A stretch of 64,000 nucleotides of DNA from Strobilurus pachycystidiatus (lineage: Eukaryota; Basidiomycota; Agaricomycetes; Agaricales; Physalacriaceae): NCBI GenBank assembly GCA_019915135.1, contig JAHLMK010000010.1:992001-1056000 (forward strand). The letters run 5' to 3'. The stretch's first letter is position 1, and each line of letters starts with the position of its first letter. The notes below the pieces were generated by a model, which was not told where the DNA came from, made no database searches, and saw only the letters and a program-made list of their open reading frames with translations. The position numbers and the translations under genes were made by a program. This document shows positions 32,430-44,737 of the stretch, piece after piece.

Positions 32430-34004
32430 TGTTCTCCCCAAGTCGGGATAGAACGGCACTGCCTCCTCAGCCCCTAGTTAGAGTACCTCCCGAACCTTCC
32501 TCGCTGAGTGGAACAATCCCTGCAGCAGAAAATTCAGCAAAACACCCGGCCCTAGCGCCACCCACTTCGCCTCGATGGAGTCCATAACCGCCCCAATTAT
32601 GTGCGGCGCTGTCTCGAAGCAGTTCGGCACACGAACTACAAGAGGTGACGCATCGAATCCTCACACCCTAGTCCGGCGACACCGAGCGCCAAGTGTTTGA
32701 GAACGGTGCTCGTCGTCTACCGATGCGCAAGCTTATGATTCGTGGCCGTATCCTCCAGCATCGTCACCGCGGAATGACAGCAGTACGCCGAGTGTGCTCC
32801 GATGTATTCAAACACGCCCGACCGGGGCCTTCATACAGCCAGTCCGCCCATTCAACTCTGCAGTCCAGTACCCGACCAGGATGGCAGGAATACAAGTGAA
32901 GGCTAGAGCGGAAGGGTCAGTATGATACTTGGCAGAGCTAGCGGAAAACCCTCACGTCCGCAAGTCTCGGCAACGATAGCGACCGTATTGCGATGAGAAG
33001 CACCGCCAACCGCAATGCGACCGGGAGACTTCAGAGCAGCACGTCGGACACCCTTCTTGTGTGCCTTCAGCAGGTGCAACAGCCAAACTAAGCAGCGTGA
33101 TCCGCGATACGTCCAATCAAGTTGATGGATGACCTTGCACCTTCTCGAGCTGATTTCTGAGAATCAGCGTCATCCGGGGCACTAACAACGAAGTTAGCTC
33201 TGTGAGGTAACTTATAGGAAACGAAGGAAGACTCACAAAGATACTTGACCGGCAGGTTCATCTGAATCATACCGGCAACATTGGCGATAGCTCCCTCGGC
33301 AGCGATGATATTACCAGGAGTATGAGAGTTCTGTTCACCGAGCTGCTCGAACAACACCAGAGTCGATATCGGGACGCGTAGTAGAAATCATGTGGGCGAG
33401 ACCGGCTGCGTTGGACAGGTTGGAGATGATCTCCCGACCCTCTACGCGGGCGTAGTAGTCTTCGTCAATGAGGAGTGGCTCAATATCGAGAAGGATTTTG
33501 TGGACGTAGGGGCGAACAGGATCGCCAAGCGTGTATGGCACCCGGTCAATGACCTTGACGAGGAGATGGCGCTCCTAGTCTTCCAATGCGCGTTCCATGA
33601 GCAAGGAAAGGAGCGGCCGAAACTCCCTTGTCGGTGATCTGGCGAAGGGCGGTCTTCCTGACGGGCGGCGTGCCGGTCTGATTTTGAGCAGGCGCCGCAT
33701 GAACTTGCGCTCCTTCATCTCGTCGACCGTCAACTCTGTCTCGTCCTCCTCCATCACGATTTTGGCGAAGTACTGGGCGTCCTCTGCCTTTGAGAACGCG
33801 ACACTGCCAACAGCGGGAAATTCGGTAGGAGTGTAGGCATGAATTTGCGGGGAGTGGGCAGAATGGCGTCGAGTTTTTGGCGGTTGTGCTTGCCGTCCTG
33901 CATGACGCCGGGCGCGTTCATGGCGTCGACGTCGATGGGGCTCTGATCACAGCGAGAGCGCTTGGCCGGCGCGGGCGACACGGTCGAGGTTGCGGTCAGC
34001 ACAG
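32430..34004 (-). pseudogene. SF3B1 (U2 snRNP splicing factor 3b-1) pseudogene, internally deleted
   Basis: In gene order: PAPAKRSRCDQ (N-terminal RWDQ-type motif, here C for W), then ETELTVDEMKERKFMRRLLK, then [20 protein letters not shown] and [20 protein letters not shown]. The sequence then jumps from RPDIDS to [10 protein letters not shown], skipping much of the HEAT-repeat superhelix. It goes on through EGAIANVAGMIQMNLPVKY and worn C-terminal blocks to VPFYPDLG near 32450. An intron is kept after LPVK. SF3B1 is normally about 1300 residues and essential for branch-site recognition; this copy cannot make it. Confidence 0.88.
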
Positions 34005-34402
34005 CGCTTTAACATTGTCCGGGAAGGTCTTGTGTTTGTGTTTGAACCGTGAAGTAAATCTGTCTGGAAAATCAGCCCCGTAATGCTTTGTATGGGCGCT
34101 CACGCACGATGTCGCCTTTACACAGACGCCTGCCATGACGGCGGGATGGCAACGAGAAGGCGTGAGAATTTGTTGGCGCACCACTGATAGGCCGGCCATT
34201 CAAGGCAGTCTCGGGCACAACATGTACGAGCCGAAGACAACATTTTGCAAGGCTTTGTCACACTCAGGGGCAGCGCACGGTCCCTTTCCCTTTGCTTCCG
34301 ACCGTCATCGCCAACAGTCGCCAACGCCCATAATGCGCGTTGGGCCCTTGTGTTGGCCCAGACGATGACTGACGGTGGTCTCTTTCCAGTCTGAAAATTA
34401 CG
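34005..34402. promoter_or_regulatory. Shared upstream region between SF3B1-like and Spt5-like genes
   Basis: The two genes diverge from this 400-bp interval, so it probably contains promoters for both. It is repeated almost unchanged at 55797-56202. No TATA box is obvious. Confidence 0.4.
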
Positions 34403-35194
34403 ATGTCTACTAAGACTCCCAAGCGCTGTCGTCTGGTCGATCTGGAGGCGGCTGTGGACGATGGAGATACTTCAGATGCGTCTCTCGACGAAGCAGGTCT
34501 GAACCGTCTTTCTGCTGTGTCTGAAATGGTCTGAACCGGCAACAGGTGGCGATTTCATTGTCGACGACGCAGGCGATATTTCTCCGGACGACATCTCTCG
34601 CCCAATCCAGCCCCCCCCAAACCTCCTTGACCCGCCCCCTTCTGTTGACGAGACCTTCGACGCGCTGTTGGACCGAGCCCGTCAGCGTGCTCGCACCGCG
34701 AAAGAACTCAACACGGACATCCGCACGAGCATCCCCCCCAGCGATTCGGATAAGCCCTTATGTCGCATAAAGTGCTGGGTATGTTGGCATAATCCACCCC
34801 CCAACTTCTCACTCTAAACCTGTATTGCTAGCCTCGCATGCAAACCGAGCTTCTACTGCGTTTACATGCTGCCGCAGACAAGCTACCTTGTCTCAACATC
34901 GCGTCGATCTTCATTCACCCCAGCGATCCAACCTCAGTCTATATCGAAACCGGCGCTCCTAATGCGAAAGAATGGCAACCGCTCCTCGTGTCTTTCTCTG
35001 GCGTTGTAGCGCGACGCGGTCTCGCGCTTTTTGCCTCACTACCTCTCACACATCGTCTGGCTTGTCTGACTCAAGGTGCGGCCGGCTTGCAGCCGTCGTT
35101 GGCGCAGTGGGTCTCTCTGAAAGTGCGCAAGTTTTCTTTCCCTCATCATGACGATCTCTTGCTGCCCCAGTCGTGCATTGGCGTTGACGATTGA
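34403..35194 (+). CDS. Spt5-like N-terminal protein, 229 residues, probably truncated
   Basis: Three exons (34403-34496, 34546-34778, 34832-35194) join in phase. The start MSTKTPKRCRLVDLEAAVDD is acidic and followed by DISPDDISRP and LLDPPPSVDETFDALLDRAR. The part RIKCWPRMQTELLLRLHAAA with SVYIETGAPNAKEW resembles the lead-in and NGN-like part of Spt5 relatives that are multiplied in mushroom genomes. KOW domains are absent, so the protein seems cut short. Two poly-C runs (8 and 7 C) are in frame here but each lost one C in the copy at 48071. Assignment is tentative. Confidence 0.5.
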
Positions 35195-35704
35195 CAGAGC
35201 ACTTCCAAACTCATCTTTGTTGCAACACTGATAACTTTATCTTCTTTTTTTCTGCCGCGCCCTTCTGAATCTTTACGACATTTCCTCCAAGGTCCTCATC
35301 GTTCTCAAACTTGTTCATGGTGGACTTAATTTGCTCGATGATGAGATAACTTCCACACTCTCCGAAGTTTCACGACGGGGATACATGTCATAATAATACC
35401 AAGAGCAGCGGACTGATTCCCATCTCTTTCGTCCACCTTTCTCAGCTGTCGTACTCATTAGTAACTTCCTCCCTCCAGGTCACGCAGGATCTTCATATAG
35501 TACACCAGTAGCCCAATGAAACTCTCAATTTATAGACCTTCTCCAAACTGTGCAGTCCTCAGAACCCTCGCCCGTGAACGTTCTGCTATTGCGCGCTCCA
35601 TACGATAACTACGAGTCAGCCTTCTCGTCCGCGACTCCAGAAGATGTCCCGCAATATCTAATGGCTCGTTTAAAGCTCATAGTGAAGTACTACGCGCTTT
35701 TGGG
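35195..35704. other. Gap without a recognisable gene
   Basis: A short plus frame (35550-35765) has no motif and runs into the following repeat. Confidence 0.4.
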
Positions 35705-36015
35705 GAATGCGTCTCAAGAGTCTCGAGACTTGCGCGGAGATCCGGACCGGGGCGATGAATTATAATCTTGCGCTCATCGGGCGAGCATCACCAACACTCT
35801 CCAACAGTTGCCAGTGCCACGTCGAATCTGCTAGGAGTCTCGCTAATTTTTCTGCTTTTAATCTCGAGAATTGCGTGGAGATCCGGACCGGGGAGACATG
35901 CAGTAAATTGTCTCATCGGGCGAGCATCATGACCGCCAACAACCTCCAACGCTTGCCAGTGCCAAGAATCTGCCAGGAGTCTTGCTATTTTTTCTGCCAG
36001 ACTTCCGAATCCGTG
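35705..36015. repeat. Two 141-bp tandem units related to the R1 end
   Basis: GGAGATCCGGACCGGGG begins at 35736 and again 141 bp later. Each unit continues with CTCATCGGGCGAGCATCA and TTGCCAGTGCCA. A GTCTCGAGAC palindrome (35720-35729) precedes them. The words are diverged versions of the terminal part of R1. Confidence 0.65.
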
Positions 36016-36105
36016 CAAGCAGAACCCGACGTGAATATTTTCCGAATCCGACACGTATCCGCCTACTCTAGATCTGAAACACCCTCGAGCGCTACTACAT
36101 CTACT

Positions 36106-36578
36106 CTACTGCTCTGAAATTGGAGGAATTCGAAGTAGCGCAACACGACTCTTCCATTCGCTCAATCTACGCGTCTTGATACCCCGCAAGGATGCGAATC
36201 TATACACTCTTCTATACATAGCGTAAACGGGAATGGCGTGACTGGCGTGTGTTTGCCGGCAGACGGGACACGCATAGCGGGACCTTCGAGCGGCCCAAGT
36301 AGCGATGCACCGCGCGCATAGAACATGCCCACAGGGATACCTGAGGTGAATTCAAGATTGAATGGAATAAATGTTTCGTGTTCAAGCTCACATGAATGGG
36401 GCTATGTTGAGGTTAAAACAGACTGGGCATGTCATCTGCTGAGCGCGATTGGAGCATAAATTGTTTAGCCTCGTCTGGAGTCTCTGTTGAAGTCATGACA
36501 TGAGTGGCCAAGTAACTATAAAATAAAAAGGTCACCCACGTCTCGTTCCAATTCTAAGGAATGACGATGTGCGGGCAT
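36106..36578 (-). CDS. Small RING-finger protein, 121 residues
   Basis: Exons 36578-36540, 36483-36392 and 36340-36106, with introns of 56 and 51 nt, give an in-phase frame with a stop at 36106. The protein starts MPAHRHSLELERD and has a short helical lead. It then has a compact C3HC4 RING: CPVC, YPCGHVLCARC, then CPVCRQTH. The basic tail follows. This layout suggests a small ubiquitin ligase with the leading helix as interaction surface. A TATATAAG lies about 150 bp upstream on the minus strand. It is too fragmented by introns to show as one long ORF. Confidence 0.68.
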
Positions 36579-37112
36579 CTGCGATACAAACGGTGATCAG
36601 GGCAGAAACATGGGATTGAGAAATGCTTGAGACATACCGATAATCAATTGTGAGGATACAAGTACCAGTGGCTCACGGGGGAAGTCGACGAGGTCTGAGG
36701 GAAAAATGATGAGACTTGGATCGGCTTATATATCTTTGAAGACATCAATGAAGTCTGAAAGAGTCTTTCAAGTTGCCGCAGCCTTTGTTCTGACAGTGAC
36801 AGGTTTCAACAAGTGGGAGCGACGGCCGATTATGGTGCTCACATAATCACATTGAGAACCAGACTCTGTCTGAGTTAGCGCTGATAACGACTGGGTGACA
36901 GCGAAATCCTTGCGGGAGACCGTGTAAGTAGACGGCAATCGGACGGCAGTGGGGTAAGATATTTCAGCTCGGCTCCTCTCGGCTGTGGAATTGCGGGGAT
37001 AAGAGCCCGATGATCTCCGATCCAGGCACACTGGCTCAAGGTCGTACGGATCTTCGCCTATCTTCGCCAACATCTTCTCATTCGTGTCTCGTCAACCACT
37101 CACATTCTTGAA
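36579..37112. other. Divergent intergenic region
   Basis: Lies between the RING gene (minus) and the transposase gene (plus). No motif beyond the TATATAAG at about 36725. Confidence 0.4.
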
Positions 37113-40100
37113 ATGAGGCGCAAACGCCAAGAGTTGTATACCAATCACATTTTTGGGGCTGCCGCACGATCACAATCTTCTCCATCTACGAGAGACGAAG
37201 GTCAGACGAGTGGCGCGGCCCCTGCCATCGTATCTACATATCAACGGACACGGGCTGAGATGGACGAGCGCGTCAATGCGATTCTCAACACAGCAGATCC
37301 GGTCCCTGCTTCATTCTCCAACTCTAGTGGTGCCTCAAGAAGGCTCGGCGTGTCCTCATTGACGGTGAGTACGCCATGTATGCCAATCAGAGAAATCAAA
37401 CCAACCATTCTCATAGCGCGGCATGCAGTCTGATATAGGCGATCGCGTCAATGCAATTCTTGGAACTGGCGAATCACATCCACAATCCAGGCATTCCGCA
37501 GATTTCCATGAAGTCAGCTCCGCCGCCGCCGCCCCAGTTGATCGCGTGAGGATGAGCTTTTCCCCTGCCTTTGACGGCAATGATACTACAAGAAGAGATG
37601 GCTTGGTGGTGGGTACTCCGTTGATGCAAGTCACTATGACAGCGACCGAACCAATCGTTCTCACAGCGTGATGGTGGCGAATTCCTCCTGCCGCGATCAG
37701 TTCCTCTCATCGACGGCACCGCTCCTACCCTTTCTAGAAACGTAAGTGATCGTGTTCTGGGTTCTATGAATACTTACGGTTCGCAGAGACGAACACAGAA
37801 CCAGCATCTACAGAATGCGAATCAAATCATGACGAGTCTGCGTTACACCTGGGATGTTCTCAGTCAAGCTGGGCCTGATAAGAGTTACCAGGATTTCCAT
37901 GAACTTCGCCAGGTCTTAGAGCAGGACAAAAAAGCCTTGAGCCGATTGAAGACGAAAGAGGCGAAGGACGCCTGCCAAGGCGCCCCAGATCTAATAAGAG
38001 ACATAGAGCGGGTTCTGAGTGAGAGAGACGTGCTTTCACCCATCATTCTCGAAAATGGTAAGCTTCACGGATCTCTTATTTCTAATCCCATTCATTGGTT
38101 TTCGAAGGAAACATCTTTCCCCTAGGGTCACCGAGTACCGCCGCCGACCTGGTGAACATACTGGCCCTTTCCACGCGCGTTTTTCGGAATGTGAGCTTGC
38201 GCACAACGAACTTTCTATTGAAGACAGTCAAGCTGTTTGGCTACTCTTTGGCCTTGTCCGCTGGCGGCCCGAACATACTCCAGGAGGCTGAGCTTTCTGG
38301 CATACCAGACGACGTAGCCACCTTGGAGGGCCGCTTGAATCTGGGCATATCAACTCGTACCTACGCTGTCTGTCCCGCATGTGCATGCACTCATCCCCCT
38401 TCTCCCCTTGGCTCTTCCTCTTACCCCGCCGTCTGCAATAATGAACTCTACCCATCCCAAATTTGCGGCGCCACACTCCTTAACAAGGGAAAACCTGTAA
38501 AGACCTTTGAATACTACTCTTTCCTGGAATGGTTCGCGCGACTGATGGCCATTCCCCACGTGAGGCAGCATGCCGATCGCTTCTGCGAGGAAATCGATGC
38601 AGCTAGCGACACTCCTTTGGACAAGAATCGTACCTCCGATGGCCGGTTGTTCAGGGAATTGGAGGGTCCCGGCGGGAAGGGCTCATCTTTTGTCCTTGAC
38701 AGAGGAGCAGAGGGAAGATGGTTCTTCCTCCTTGTTGGAGACTTCTTCAACGTCGAGGGTAACCTCATAGGAGGCAAGACGCGTTCCACGGGAATGTTTG
38801 GTTTGATCTGCATGAACCTGCCTTGGTCGATTCGCAACGATCCTGGGTATATGTACCTCGCTGGAGTCATTCAAGGACCCTCTGAACCAAAAGCTCAAGA
38901 AGCGGAGCACCGACACTACCTACGACCTCTGTTTGAAGATCTTGAAGGGGCTTATGTGCGTGGGCTTCAATGCACCCATTCGTCTCCAGCACCGGGGCGC
39001 CTGGAGCGCTCCACGCGGGTCGAGCGAATTGCCGTGGCAACAACAGCCATGGATCTGAAAGCCGCTCGTCCTTTTGTTGGTCTGCTAGACGTTGGCTCCC
39101 ATCATTTCTGTTTCTTGTGCGACATCTGGCACACGTCGCAGTATGGGCGTGTAGACTTTGAAAATTGGCTGCCACTCTCTGACGAATCACTCATCAGAGG
39201 TGCTGAGCTCTGGTCTCAGGCAAAGTCGAAGAACGAGCGCGAGTTCATCGAAGAGTTGTACGGCACTCGCGCTAGTGCCTTCACCAAGTGGCTATCGTAT
39301 TGGCGTCCCACGAGACAAGTATCCGTGGATGCGGCACACACGCTCTTTCTTGTCGTCCTACGGAAGTTCTTCCAACTCGCTTTACGACTGGACAACCCCA
39401 CCGATAAGAAGCAGCCCAAGAATAAAAACAATCCCCCAAAGTCGAAGGTAGCCCACTACCATCCCTTTCGCCCTTTGCCCTCTCTGCCCACCCTCCAAGA
39501 GATGGACCGTTTGGAACGGGCTCGGGCGCAGGCTACCCGAGCCAGAGGTTCTGACGTCGAACCCAAAGATACAGTTGAAGACGTCTTCGACGGAGGCGGA
39601 ATTGACGCGGCCGGTATCCCACATACGGAAGGAGTCTTACAGCATAGTCAGGTCGACTCGCAGTTGGTCAGACGATCTCATGCCATTCCAGCTGTCGCGG
39701 CCTTACGCCGTGAGCGACTGTCCTGGATTCTAGGCCAAGAAACTTTCAACGATCGTTCCCTCGCGGATCTTCTAGCCTTACGAAAATTTTTATCTGGTCC
39801 GCGGCAAACAATTCGGCAGCACAAGATATCAAGTCACAGATGGGACGCGTTGTTGTTTCTCTGCATCGAAGTTGACAGGCCTCCGATCCAACAACAGGCC
39901 GTCAGTATCAACAAGCGCCAGATCACCAAAGCCGAGATGGCAGAAGTTCTTTACTCCTGGGTAAGTAGCATACTCAAATGCCCTTCTTGAGACACTCAAT
40001 GCGTTTCGTAGCGAATGAACGAAGTCTCAGAGGAGGGACACTTCGTGTGGCCTCATTTCACTTTGACATCTGACGATCCGTCTACCGTGCTCCCAATTGC

Positions 40101-41889
40101 CAACACCGAGGTAGCCACCCCTTCGAATACACCCACACAAACACCATGGAGATTGCTGGAGGGAGAAGCAATCGAGACTTACCTCCTCTCGCTTTGCGGT
40201 ACTTTCAATATGGCAAAGGCAAAGTCGGTGGGAACTATCCACAACCTTCTGCGTATCCCCCTTCGAGATACAGCTGCGGGACACGAGCAGCTATTAGAGC
40301 ATCTCCAGAAACAGCAAAAGAGTGCACTGGTATACGTCTGTGTTGACGTCTTACAGCAGGAGCCTCCGGAGTCCCTTACCAAACTCGATCTCGCACAGGC
40401 CTTGCTGAAATGGGTATTGAGACTTATGTTGATTTCGTATGGGACACTTATACCCTCTACAGCGTCTTACTCTCCCTCTCGATGGCCTTGAGTGGACGCC
40501 AGTTGATTCTCCAGGAGTCTTGGAACATCTTCTCACCTGTTTGCGTGAGATTATCACACCGTCATGGGTGGCTACTCCTCCCAAGGACATCGGCTATGCT
40601 AGCGCAGGCACCTTGAAAGCGGACCATTGGCGTACCACCTTTACCATCTACCTGCCTTTGGCGCTGCTCAGTCTCTGGTGCCCAGAGTCTCCCATGGCCA
40701 CCGCGGATGCTCATGAGATGAAAAGCGTTTTAGACACCGCCATGGCGCTGTCCTGTGCCACGATCCTTCTTCAGCGGAGGACTATGCCCTACTCCAAGCA
40801 GAAACTAGGCAAGGACCTGTACAGGAAGTTCATCGTTGGCTTGAAGGCCAACTTTCCCGGGCGTCTTCTTGCTACCCACCATCTAGGGTTTCACCTCTTT
40901 GATCTCGTGGACACGTATGGGCCAGTTCGAAACATCTGGTGCTTTGTCGTTGAACGCTGGATAGGGCGACTGCAGCGATTGGCTATCAATCATAGATCGG
41001 GTGCGATTATCTAGGCAGGATTCACTTGTCATCTTTCCATCACTGACCGTCTTGCATAGGTCAGTTCGAAGGGACCCTCCTGCGTTCTTTCTACAAGGGT
41101 GCCTTTTTCCGACAGTGGTTGACTACACTGCAGGCTTCACCTTTCCTTAGCATTTGCCGCTCGATGATGAATCGAGCTTTTGGCTATACGCAGGAGCTCG
41201 ATGTGCAAGACAACTACGGCGACACAGGCGACGAAGGGGAAGACGCAGATGTCTCAGAATTTGTCGGGTTGTTGGGCAAGGACAAACCTCCTCATCTGCC
41301 TGATGATCTACTCGCAATTCTAGGAAACAACAGCCAAGCAACCACCCTCCTCCCCCGTTATGCCGCCGATGATGGTGACGGTGTCTATGCCGTGCCCGCT
41401 CGTCAAGGCCTGGGCAACAGCTTTGTCTGCTGGAAGCTATGCGGTCTGCCTTGTGATTCACAATGGGCTGCTGGCCAGATTCGCTATATATTTCGTCGCC
41501 ATGACAGGCTCCACTACGCGGTACAGCGCAGTATTGAAGTAGAAGGTCCCGACCCCTTCAAAACTTTCTGGGACTGGGGATTCGAAGCGAAGACTGTGTC
41601 TGCTAGATTCCAGAAACTGGAGGTGATAGAGGCTGCGCAACTTCTTGGCCATACCGCCCGCTGGCCAATTTCCAAAGACCGCGTAGTAGTGCTGAGTCTG
41701 AACAAGGCATGTCGTTCTTGGGCTTCTTATACAAGATCCCCCTCTAATTTCTTCACAGTCATAGATGACGGTATTATAGGGAATGTGAGAGGTAGAGATT
41801 CAGGTCAAATTGTACCGCAAAAAATAAGACTTCGGAGCCTCGCCGGGCGTATAAATGTGTGCCTTTCTGATGTACACTCATGTATGTAA
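37113..41889 (+). CDS. Tnp2-like (CACTA-type) transposase-derived protein, 1470 residues
   Basis: Eight exons join in phase: 37113-37364, 37417-37608, 37667-37741, 37787-38057, 38108-39960, 40012-40413, 40463-41000, 41060-41889. Introns are 45-59 nt. The big fifth exon has a zinc-binding CPACACTH block, FEYYSFLEWFARLM, LVGDFFNVEGNLIGGKTRST, FGLICMNLPWSIR, MYLAGVIQGPSEP, HYLRPLFEDLEGAYVRG and HHFCFLCDIWH. This order is typical of Tnp2/Transposase_21-like proteins of mushrooms. Exons 7-8 carry FPGRLLATHHLGFHLFDLVD and GQFEGTLLRSFYKGAF, a DUF4218-like part. No stop or frameshift was found. The last ~50 codons may be read-through past the usual end (VVVLSLNK). No CACTA terminal repeats were identified. 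Confidence 0.82.
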
Positions 41890-42004
41890 GTAACAAGTGA
41901 TTCTTCAATTTCTACTGCAAGTAGATGCAAATTATGGTAATCGTGTCTTGGTGTCTTCGAGGCGTCATGAGAGTCTCGAGACAGTCTCAAGACGGCGATC
42001 ACCT
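41890..42004. other. Transposase 3' flank with GTCTCGAGAC palindrome
   Basis: Includes GTCTCGAGAC at 41972-41981 followed by AGTCTCAAGACGG. The same flank is repeated at 57870-58165 behind a different gene. Confidence 0.6.
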
Positions 42005-42770
42005 CAAAATTGGTTGAATCGAAACATAGCTTAGCGTTTGTAGTAGATCAATGTTGCGAGTTATGGACAAATCGACCTACGTCTGGACCTCACACAGAGC
42101 TGGCGGCCCAAATGGTCGGACCGTGCGTACCCTCTGTACGGTCTCTTTCTGCTGATCCAGGTCCGCTTCCTAGGCGGTGAATGTTGGCCTTGGCATTGAT
42201 CTGGCATTTTCATTGCTGTTCGTGTGAGCAGAATTCTTTGGAGCAGCGAAGGTAACAAATCACGCACCGGACATCGTCGCGTCGTCTCTCCGCGCCTGCG
42301 TTTGTCTGGTCGTTTGGGTCACTGTCATGTTTCGCTTGAGAGGGTAGATGTGAGAGCTGCGCATGACTGAGATCCGCCAACCGTTCCAATACCAGGCCAT
42401 GCTACTGCAAGCCACACACGAAGCGGCGTCGGCGCAGAGGAAGACTATTCCAGGCGACGTGCAAAGTTCTCTGCTCAGAGAAGATAGCATGAGTCCATCG
42501 GCCGTTCGAATACCAGCCCAGGCTACTGCAAGCCACACACGAAGCGGCGTCGGCGCAGAGGAAGTCTATTCCAGGCGACGTGCAAAGTTCTCTGCTCAGA
42601 GAAATAGCATGGGTCCAGGCAAAGTCCTGGGAGGCGCAGTTCTGGTAGGCCATGGTGACGGTCGCCCGATGAGCGCAATTGACTGCCCGATCATGACTTA
42701 TCGGCCCGGTCCGGAAACCCACAGAAGTCTCGAGACCCTCTGGAGACGCACTTCCAAAAACCCTGCAGTA
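42005..42770 (+). repeat. Dispersed repeat R1, copy c (two units), near full length
   Basis: Begins with CATAGCTTAGCGTTTGTAGT and includes the GTCCGCTTCCTAGGCGGTGA block shared with copy e. It has two 121-bp units (about 42400-42610) and ends near the palindrome at 42727-42736. No coding frame is conserved between copies, so R1 looks non-autonomous. Confidence 0.8.
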
Positions 42771-42879
42771 GCTACTTCTCCTTGGGCAGTGAGATGACCT
42801 AGTTCAGGATGGAGGTTGAATCTATGTTGAAAGGAATAAAGTTGGAAGAAAGAGTACTCGTATCGTAGTCATATTGTAG

Positions 42880-43786
42880 TTAAAGTATTCTATAAATGCG
42901 CACATCACCTCCCAAATTTCTGGAACCCTCCTCAAACTTCTCCGCCTCCCGGTGAGATTCAAACGTAACAATCATACGATCGCGCCTCTCCCTCAGTGAC
43001 TCGCCCTCCCCGCGTTCTTGGTCCCATACAACGTCGTTGACGTCTTCACCGGCGCAGTCAAGGCCGTCCAAAAGAGTTAAAAGGGTCGTCCAAGCACCGT
43101 CGTTTCCCTTCACTGGCTGTGGAAGTATGACTAGAAGGCGCGCCCCAAGACGAAAAGGAATGCGCGGGATTGCCATGCCCTTCTACCCAGCCGATTCAGT
43201 TCCGTGCGGAAGAGAACGAAACGGACCGTACCATTGTCGGAAAAACACACTGAAGGCGTTTTTTCAGAGCAATCCGTTCAGCAAGGAGGTTCCGAATCTG
43301 AAATAATCGATTACGACCACCCCGACAGTGCATATCGCGACAAACCTTGGCCTTGAGTCTCCGGTTCTTAGCACTTTGTTTTTGATAATGATCCTGAGCG
43401 TCGTCCACCTTCTGGGAGCAAGGTGAGCGTTGTATGGAAGAGATAATGACGGTTCTCACTTTCTCGACCTCAAGGCAGAACCGCCTCAGATCAGCGATGA
43501 GGATAGTGGCGGGGTCGCGCTGCGCATAAAAGAAGAACGTTCAGCCAAAGTTACAACATCAAGAACCAGACAGTACTTCGCGATCCACAGGGGAGCCCAA
43601 TGCAGTACGGGACGAATCTGAGGCGTTTCAGCAAACAAGCACATGAAGAATCATACTGATCATACCCGACTCGTGCTGCGCTCCTTCCTCAGAGTCGGAA
43701 GACTCCGATCCTGAGGAGCTCCGCTCGGTCGGATCGTAAGAACGATAGCGTGAGTCATGGCTGCGTCGAGGTCTAACAGGCGGCAT
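42880..43786 (-). CDS. Hypothetical protein, 234 residues, five exons
   Basis: Exons 43786-43666, 43617-43577, 43519-43460, 43411-43232 and 43182-42880 join in phase with GT-AG introns. The N-terminus (MPPVRPRRSHDSRYRS) is basic and followed by a Ser/Glu/Asp run. A helical middle precedes a C-terminal module starting MAIPRIPFRLGARLLVILP and holding RDRMIVTFESHREAEKF. The alternation there faintly recalls an RRM-like fold; this is inference only. The last codons (GSRNLGGDVRIY) are repeated at 60000-60020 at the end of another gene. Confidence 0.55.
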
Positions 43787-44737
43787 TGCAGGCAATGTTC
43801 AAGAAATGAAGACGCACCTGAGAGCATTATTTAAGCCCACAGCCAGTGGGCAGGGATCATTCTTCCGTCAAAGACATCCGTGTCAGATCCTTGGAGCGTG
43901 CAGGTTGTGAAAGTTTTCTTGTCTGACAGATCATTAGAGCGTACCATACCACAAAGGCAAATGAGGTGTAAGTCTTGGCGATGGATGACAAAGATAGGCC
44001 AATCAGCGCGTGTACATGCGCGAACAAAGCAACAACTGGCATCCCGATGAAAGGCAATCCCTGAGCTCGACCGTTTCTTTCTGTCAACAAAGAGGGAGAA
44101 CGCCAGACGTTTGAGGGACGCGCCCCCTTCCCTACTCGCCGCCTATTAGTATATGGTGCTGAATCTTTTTCAAACCATAAGTGGGAGCAATGTAGACTGA
44201 TCATGAGTCGAAGAAGCCGCCTACTAGAAAGACATCGTGCTCATGGAAATATATCACAAGAACTGGCAGGTGATGCCGGACAAAGAGATTCAGTAATGGC
44301 CAGCCGTCATCGAAGTGTCCAAAGTTCAAAGAAATGTAATCGAGGGGCGAAGTCTAGGTCCGTGCCGAGTAATTGATGATGATGCCGTATGAAGATCATG
44401 ATGAGCGGGCGCGCATTCCTCTTTGAGTCCTTGACGATCATCGCCCACCTCTTTGAGATTCGTGAATCGGATGGCTCAATTTCTTTGTCCTTCGCTGTCT
44501 TCAGACTGTGCCTTTGTGAGTTGTTTGTCCAAACCACGCCTGCCATATCAAAACGCTTATATCCCACAGTTCGGCAGGGGACATACCAAGCTTGCAGCGA
44601 ATTCCTCGAGAGCGCTTTCCTACAGTCATTCGGCAAAGGCGCATCTCTAACTCCTCCTATCCAATTTCCTCAAAGTCCTCCAGTGCGCTTTCCTCCTTGC
44701 CACCCAGTCAATCTGACTTTATCCCATATACGTAGCG
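43787..44737. other. Gap without a recognisable gene
   Basis: Frames on both strands (44307-44636 minus, 44389-44835 plus) overlap and lack motifs; the plus one runs into the next gene in a different frame. Confidence 0.4.

Noticed and set aside
35707..36117. Plus-strand ORF of 136 codons
   Set aside because: It runs through the 141-bp tandem repeat units and the end of the RING gene on the other strand.
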